DNA from: Pseudopyrenochaeta lycopersici
Lineage: Eukaryota; Ascomycota; Dothideomycetes; Pleosporales; Pseudopyrenochaetaceae
Assembly: GCA_003313425.1 (NCBI GenBank)
Contig: NHZP01000064.1
Coordinates: forward strand, 62,001-126,000
DNA: 64,000 nucleotides
Direction of reading: 5' to 3'
Below are positions 58,260 to 64,000 of the stretch, one piece after another. Within the stretch, counting starts at the first letter, position 1. The number at the start of each line of letters is the position of its first letter. Under the pieces are notes generated by a model. The model saw only the letters and a program-made list of their open reading frames with translations. It had not been told where the DNA came from and ran no database searches. Position numbers and translations under genes: made by a program.

Positions 58260-59974
58260 CTATGCCTGTACCTTCTTGAACAGCAATTTCTTCGTCGGGT
58301 CTGGCGAGATGCTAGGTCCAACCTCGATCTGCGCATACCTTTCGGTTTGTCCACAAGGCAACTTGATGTCGTAATCCAAGATCATCTTTGCGACAATCAT
58401 CTTGATCTCATTGGCTGCGAAGAAGCGACCGGGACAAGCATGTCGTCCATATCCAAACGCCAGATTCTGCTCGTTCGTTGTTACGAACTGATTGCGCGCA
58501 TGGCCCGTTGTGCTGCCGCCATGTCGCATCTTATAGTGCCGGAAGCCATCGAACTTGTCGCTCTCAGGCCAGAATTTCGAATCGTTGTATATGGCTAACG
58601 AAGGCACTTCGATGGTAACCCCCGGCGGAATGTATTGGCCGTTTGAGAGCGTGATACCTTTGAGGACGAATCGACCGAACGAGGCTAGAGTTGTTAGTGC
58701 GTGTTCGTCTGGGCAAGATGTGAATCAGACTCACTTATACCTGGTGGGTAAAATCGATTGACCTCTTTCATATAGCTATCGAGCTTTTCCATCTGCTGCA
58801 GTGCTTTGGAGGTGAGGTCGCCGTCATGCTCAGCAAGGACGCTGCGAATCTCTTCCCGCAGAGGACCGATGTATTCTGGTGTTGCGGCCAAAGTGTAAAA
58901 TATATTTGTAGCCGTCAGAGAAGTCGTATCAATTGCAGCGAAGATCAGGCTGAGCTGGTACTTAGCGCACTGCTCTACACTGATGTTATCTCTAGCGCCG
59001 CGATCCAACATCCATTGCATCATGTCGTCCGGCTTCTCCCAGTCTGGGTCCTTCGCAGCTTCTTGTCTTTGCTTGATTAAGGGGTAGAGATACTCAGCTA
59101 AGCTCTTCTCTCTTTGGCGCAGGCGGCGAATTTCTGGTGTTCGTGGTGCCATGAAAGGCCTGATCCAGGGACGCAGCTGCTTGATAGCCGTCACGGCATC
59201 GATCAAGTCCAGAGTGTAGTTGGTCGCACATTCGAGATACTGATGATCTTCACACAGTTCAGGTCCGACGAAGACACGGCCGGAGACCTGTGCGACAATG
59301 TCGACGATGGTTTTGTATATGGTCACCTCGGTCCAGCCCGTGCATTCAGGCAAGTATTTCTCGACGCAAACGTCAACTTCTTGACGTACGATAGGGTTAA
59401 TACGGCCTACAGCTGTTAGCATGTAATCACATGTTAGGCATTTACACATGTACCAAGAGCAGGAGTAAGATCTGATCGAACAGAATGGTTGACAAGGTGA
59501 GAGTCTGTTACCATTTTGGTGTATTTCGTCTCCATGGTCTGACATCTGTCAGATTTGAGGGCTTTTGAATGCCAAATGGACACAAACCTGAGCAATGGCC
59601 TTAGGAAAGCTGAGGACATCATCAGGAAGCTTTCTGAGTTCAGGCAACAGACTGGTTGGTACAACAACATTTTCCTCTCCGTCAGATGTTGCAATACGGT
59701 AGACACAGTCTTTAAACTGTTAACTTGTTAGTGGCTATCGTTGCCAGAGAGAGCTTATGCTTACCCTCTCATATCCATCAGAATATATCTTCTTCGCAGA
59801 GTCAAGATACGCCTGCCGTTGTTTCTCTGCACTGACTGACCCGCCAAAGGCTGGCAGCTTCGCTAGCTGCGATCTGTGATTGATTTTTGCTAAGAACGCA
59901 CATACTGCCAACATCAGAGCAGCGGTTGCTGCTGTTTGGAGGACGTGCGCCACTGTCATGTATTGAATCTCCAT
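58260..59974 (-). CDS. Cytochrome P450 monooxygenase
   Basis: Exons 59,974-59,765, 59,716-59,588, 59,538-59,454, 59,406-58,735 and 58,684-58,260 give 506 residues with no stop. Introns of 47-50 nt have CTAAC/CTGAC-like branch sites; for the third, the acceptor CTGTAG (59,407) is preferred over ACAG six bases earlier. Residues 7-29 are a membrane anchor (TVAHVLQTAATAALMLAVCA). Hallmarks: I-helix FAAIDTTS (297-304), ExxR as KEVNR (E356, R359), PERF-region FDGFRHYKMR and heme loop FGYGRHACPG with Cys449. It should insert one oxygen atom into a hydrophobic substrate at the ER, using P450 reductase. The sequence looks like the ent-kaurene-oxidase-like group common in secondary metabolism. Substrate unknown. 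Confidence 0.92.
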
Positions 59975-60616
59975 GGCTGTCGATGAACCGTGGCTCTGAG
60001 GTGTGGCCGTCCTTCAACGCAGCCATACTTAAGGTGTCTGATTGTTCAACCATCCGGACAATCTGGAGCATCAGAAGTCCGGCGAGGATGCACGGTGCGC
60101 ATGAAAATCCCTACCCAGCCAATACGGTCTTGGCGAAAATAAACGCAATTGGGCTGGAAAGCGGGGGGAGATTGTCTCACGCCCTAGCCGCAAGATGGTA
60201 AAGTGCCCGTTGATTCATAACGCCACTGCGGCTGACGCCTCGTCGCCAAGGAATGAAAAGAACTCGCAACAGCATCTGACCAATTGTGGAGGCGGGATTA
60301 CGAGAGCGTCTCAAGGTCGATGCAGGAGATGCTGTGGGGAAGCAGGCTATTCAGTACGGATAGACGTCCACATCTACTGGACCGTCATGACATGTCTAGT
60401 GAGATCCGACTGCTCCAATTGGAACCAAATGCGCGGCCGTTATCCGAGGGTCCAAGGTTGCCTATATTCATCGTCAAGGCGAAGTCGTCGTGTCCTCAGC
60501 CAAACTCCTTGTTTGATCACCCTCTATATCGCTCTCGAAGGAGACACACAAGGAGTATCAAGTCGCTTAAAGGTGGGGGCGTTGTAATTATCCTGGTCGG
60601 CACGCGCACAGATGCA
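59975..60616. other. Upstream region of the P450 gene
   Basis: No gene recognised. Overlapping plus-strand frames (60,195-60,587, 60,284-60,748) have no hallmark of a protein family. Confidence 0.55.
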
Positions 60617-62660
60617 CTAGTGACAAACTGGCCGCACCCTTCGCCGCCCGCGCGCACCGCGGGGTGTCGAGCCCCGTGTGTTCGTTGTATCAGACAAAAC
60701 ACAGCGGTGTCTGAGGGTGCGTCCCCAGACAAGGTCCGGCCGGACTGATCTACAAACCCGGGCTCCTGCATGGAAAATACAGTCTGAGGCGTCTGAGACA
60801 GCCCAGTCGCAGACGAGGAACCTGGCGCGGCTATTGCATAGCTTACGCAAAAGCGCCTCGAGAACCTCATCATCGTTTCCGCGCCGTACCGAGCACTGGA
60901 TGTGTCCATGGAGCACGTACCTACCGTTGCGCCATTGCGGGAGCGCGTCGAGCTCGAAGTCGAAGAGCGACGCGACCATGCGGCGCGCTACGACATCAAC
61001 CTTCGGGACGAGAGCGGGGTCAGCCTGTGACTTCAGCGTCAAGCTCTGGTACCATGCTGGTGTCGTCGAGTCGCGGCTCGGGGCCGTCGAAGTCGACGTT
61101 GAGCCGGTGGACGCGATGGAGGACCTTGCCAGCCAGCGCGACGCTCTTGCAGGCGCGCTGCACCGTTCGGTCGCGCGTCTTCTCGAGAAGCAGGTCGCGA
61201 ATGCGACGCAGCGCACCGTTCTTGCGCACGCTGCGACAATCGTTCGTCGAGACGTCGTAGTTGCTCGGGCCCGGCTCGCCTGTGCCCAGGGAGACGACAA
61301 AGTCAGGCTGGCCAGCGTGCGGGAAGAGCGCGGCAGCCTCCGCCAGGGCCCAGAGCAGCGCATCGTTCTCGAGCAGGCCAGCATCCTGGAAGGTGGCGAC
61401 GTCGTTGACGTGCATGGGCGGGAAGAAGCTGCGGTGGGGCGTCAGTTGCGTGCTCTTGGCTTCACGGCTGTCAGTGCTGGGTTCTGATCGGTTCGACTTC
61501 AAGAACTCACCCATGTCGCGATCTCGCGTTCCCACGCCGTTGTAGTTGGTGAACACGCGGTAAGACGGGTGTCGGCTGACCGTGGCCACGGGCAAGCCGA
61601 CGCGGGTGCCTGTGGAGGTAGCGTACGAAGCTTCTAGGATGTGCTTGTTAGCACCGAGGGCGTCTTTGACGACGGTCTCGAGGTTTTCGGCAGAGTACGA
61701 ACCGTCGGCGAGCTCGAAGGCGCGGGAGAGGAAGGGGATATTGAGAGGCACGCGACGCTTGAACGTCCACTCCATCATGCCGGGAAACATGTGAATCGCG
61801 TCGGTCAGGAAGCGGGCGTTGATGTAATGATCGATGGCGATCACCGCATCTAGCCAGCGTCAGCAGCTGTACGTCGCACCCTGACGGCCACAGGGGCCGG
61901 CGGAGCGTGCCCACAGAGTAAGCAGCTGCGAACGTTGAAAGTCCAGGGGTCGCTATCGCTGCGATCCGCAAACACGAGCACGCAGTTCTCGCAGATGCAG
62001 TGCCCGCAGGGCAGGCCGTGCTGCTGTTGTAGATGCCGGGCCACCAGCGCTGAAAGCGGGCGAGGTTGTCTGCATGGATGCTGGCTGCCGCTCTGCCTGC
62101 GATGAGCTGCTCGAAGTAGCGGGCAAGGTGCGTCTCGACCATGCTGACCAGGCTGCTCCGCAAAACGACGTCGTTGGTCTCGTCGAGGGCGATGACGCGA
62201 GCCTCGCTTACCTGAAGCAATGCCGGCCGGTAGAACGCGTCGAAGACATCCTTGCAGTCGAATGCTGTTTCTCAGTCAGTAGGTGAGTGGCTGTAAGAAC
62301 GTGAAGGAGATGAGGGAGGTGGGAGACCAGGGGGAGACCAGGGAGTTGAGGGAGACGAGGAAGACGAGGAAGACGAGGAAGACGAGGAAGACGAGGAAGA
62401 ATAGGGAGTTGAGGGCGAATAGGGAGTTGAGGGCGACGACGAAGGCTAGGAAGATGGAAAGATGAGGCAGACGAGGACGTACGGTGTGCGTTGGGCGGAT
62501 AGCTGTCGAGGAGCAGGGTCGATGTTAGCATGGGCGCTGCGAACTCGGTCAGCTGGGTGGACGAAGCGGTGTGCTTGAGGAAGTTGGAGAGGTGCTTTGC
62601 CATGCCGGGCGCGACGTGGTTGTGGACTCTGGAAGCCTGGATGAAGCAGTGATCTTGTTG
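60617..62660 (-). pseudogene. Patatin-like phospholipase, catalytic region deleted
   Basis: N-terminal part from about 62,660 or ATG 62,603: HLSNFLKHTASSTQLTEFAA, AAPMLTSTLLLDSYPP. A 218-nt intron (62,482-62,265, GTACGT...CAG) follows, then FDCKDVFDAFYRPALLQ, SMVETHLARYFEQL and ARFQRWWPGIY. A 1-base frameshift near 62,030 precedes a cysteine-rich block (HGLPCGHCICENCVLVFADR, SCLLCGH). About 45 bases later the frame resumes at INARFLTDAIHMFPGMMEWT, so the glycine-rich loop and GxSxG nucleophile are absent. Further on are TATSTGTRVGLPVATV-like sequence, NYNGVGTRD and the Asp box TFQDAGLLENDALLWALAEA plus VVSLGTG. Another 1-base shift near 61,040 precedes VVARRMVASLFDFELDALPQ. These proteins hydrolyse acyl esters; this one cannot. 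No RIP bias is evident. Confidence 0.8.
62340..62402. repeat. Minisatellite (GACGAGGAA)n inside the patatin intron
   Basis: Nine-base units ACGAGGAAG repeat about five times at 62,356-62,400, followed by two copies of a GGGAGTTGAGGGCGA unit. It accounts for the unusual intron length of 218 nt. Confidence 0.8.
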
Positions 62661-63100
62661 GACTGGACTGGACTGGATTCAGGGTTCGGATCCAGTCCGG
62701 TCCGGTGCAAGGGCTCTGGGACTCCTGGAGCGCCAGTGCAAATCCAGTTCCCACAATTGCTTAGTAAGTAACCCTTTTCAATGGAAAAGGCCAGTCCAGT
62801 GGCCGAATACACATTTATTCTACACTATATACTGCGTCATGGACATCCACAATGTCCATACTGGTACCATCAATATCGTCCTCGTCCGGAAGATCGTCTT
62901 GGTCCACGATCTGAAGTTCCGCGCCGTCAGAGATGTCAACAATCAAGCTACAATCAAGCACTTGATTGATTGGCTTGACGATCGTCAATTCGATCAATCC
63001 AAGCCTCGTCCTAGTATTTTTGCAATCAAATCAAGCCTTAATACGAAGCTTGATTGGTTGGCTTGATTGGCTTGATGTTTTAGTGTTGCGGGAGTGTTCA
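62640..63100 (-). mobile_element. Possible hAT terminus/remnant
   Basis: GGACTGGACTGGACTGG (62,661-62,677) and CCAGTCCGGTCCGG (62,690 on), with CCAGTCCAGTGGCC at 62,789, resemble terminal or subterminal repeats of hAT elements. At 62,945-63,085 the words CTTGATTGATTGGCTTG and GGTTGGCTTGATTGGCTTGA recur. An acidic minus-strand tail (62,997-62,815, DDLPDEDDIDGTSMDIVD) could be the end of a transposase. The patatin N-terminus stops at this junction, suggesting insertion upstream of its remaining exon. No target duplication could be defined. Confidence 0.3.
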
Positions 63101-63309
63101 GCAACATGTTTTAGCTTCGATTTCAATGAGGCTATTGAGTTTGCTGTACGAGCGATCTCGCGATATCCGTGCCAAGGATCAGCTTACCAAGCAGATTCGG
63201 CTGCGCCGACACTCGCCGTAGGCGAGTGCCTGCAGCCCACACGATAATACCGACCAAACGATAAATCTTTAACTACTTTTTACTTCTATTGGTGCCTACA
63301 GCCACCACA
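63101..63309. other. Spacer with a hairpin
   Basis: CACTCGCC-GTA-GGCGAGTG (63,210-63,228) is a perfect 8-bp inverted repeat with a 3-base loop. It may belong to the terminal repeat of the pogo-like element that follows. Confidence 0.4.
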
Positions 63310-64000
63310 ATGCCTAAATCACCAATATTAATTAACGATCAGATTGCAGAGATTCTGGACTCGATTTTGGATGCCCCTAAGCCTAATTTTTCCAAACTGG
63401 CGCGTGAGCATGGTGTTCCATATCAACGATTACTTGCCCGTTCAAAGGGCCGCCCAACCCTCTCTTAGCGTCTACTAACTATATGCAAGCTTACTTAAGC
63501 TCAAGAAGGCGCATTATATGATTATATTGCTCGCCTTGATAAGTTAGGAGTATGTGTGCGATTACCAATAATTGTATTATGCGCCAACTACCTTCTTCAA
63601 CGTGGCCATGAGGGCCCTGGAGCGCCTCCATCAGCTAACTCACGATGGGTAAAGAATTGGCTTGAACGCCACCCCGAGCTCCACATTCGACGTCAATAAT
63701 CTCTCAATCTTCAGCGCGCGATCGCACACGATATTGAAGCTATCCTTAAATGGTTTAATAGCTTTATAGATATTATTAAGATGCATGGGATTACACTAAT
63801 GGATATTTGGAACTTTAATAAAACTGGCTTTCGCATTGGAATTAGAAAAGATTAATGGGTTATTACTTTTGAGCCTCGCCGCCGCGTCTATCTGCCAACG
63901 CCTGACGATCGTATATCCTTAATAATAACTGAGTGTGTTAATGCCGAAGGAAATACTATTCCACTAATAATAATTATTGAAGGAACAGTATTTCTTAAAC
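63310..64000 (+). pseudogene. Pogo-type transposase, RIP-degraded, cut by window end
   Basis: From ATG 63,310 one phase reads to the window edge. It has a helix-turn-helix start (FSKLAREHGVPYQRLLARS), a second DNA-binding part (LPIIVLCANYLLQRGHEGPG, WVKNWLERHPELHIRRQ) and the start of the DDE core (ITLMDIWNFNKTGFRIGI), where DET is usual but NKT is present, as expected from GAT GAG to AAT AAA. At least four stops (63,466-63,468 TAG, then TAA near 63,496, 63,697 and 63,853) interrupt it. It is a different family from the element at 55,319. The third catalytic region lies outside the window. Confidence 0.8.

Noticed and set aside
60195..61545. Several plus-strand ORFs in the patatin and P450 upstream region
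   Set aside because: GC-rich antisense frames; patatin motifs read on the minus strand.

Overview
The window looks like nuclear DNA of a filamentous ascomycete (Pezizomycotina, probably Dothideomycetes). The evidence is short spliceosomal introns (about 47-120 nt, GTRNGT...CTRAC...YAG), a PDR-type ABC transporter, an ERG4-type sterol reductase and a P450 with fungal architecture, and Copia, hAT and Fot1/pogo transposons. Most of the sequence carries the signature of repeat-induced point mutation (RIP): long reading frames keep their phase for hundreds of codons but are dotted with TAA, TAG and TGA where CAA, CAG, CGA or TGG is expected. Duplicated copies differ mainly by C-to-T and G-to-A changes.

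Positions 1-46.3 kb are a RIP-degraded, AT-rich, transposon-dense compartment. It starts with the 3' end of a Copia element (1-1016). Decayed genes follow: an F-box-like ORF, a small secreted protein and a transporter-DUF3431 fusion. Next are minus-strand relics of uncharacterised fungal families, including a ParB-like protein, and an 80-bp-period tandem array. Two full-length Copia elements of exactly 5,259 bp lie in opposite orientation (17,308-22,566 and 36,335-41,593). Between them is a secreted repeat protein with dibasic KR sites, split by a complete hAT transposon with a perfect 8-bp target duplication. There is also a convergent pair of uncharacterised ORFs, part of which is duplicated near 8-9 kb. 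Two copies of a subtelomere-like module (RecQ-type helicase plus AT-rich tandem DNA) lie at 15.7-23.4 kb and 41.6-46.3 kb.

At about 46.3-48.0 kb a truncated hAT copy joins the RecQ module to the middle of an ABC transporter gene, so a rearrangement probably bounds the repeat compartment there. From 48 to 62.7 kb the DNA is gene-like with ordinary codon use: a 5'-truncated PDR transporter, an intact ERG4-type C-24(28) sterol reductase, a Fot1/pogo transposon with perfect 44-bp inverted repeats, an intact P450, and a patatin-like phospholipase pseudogene that has lost its catalytic-serine region. The last 1.3 kb returns to transposon remains, ending in a second pogo-type relic cut by the window edge.

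Only the ERG4-like and P450 genes appear able to make complete proteins. The transporter, sterol reductase and P450 could once have worked together in sterol or terpenoid handling or drug tolerance, but that is inference. The most notable object is the KR-punctuated repeat secretory precursor: its reading frame, intron and interrupting transposon can be worked out to the base. Family names for the unknown ORFs rest on recognition by eye, without database searches.
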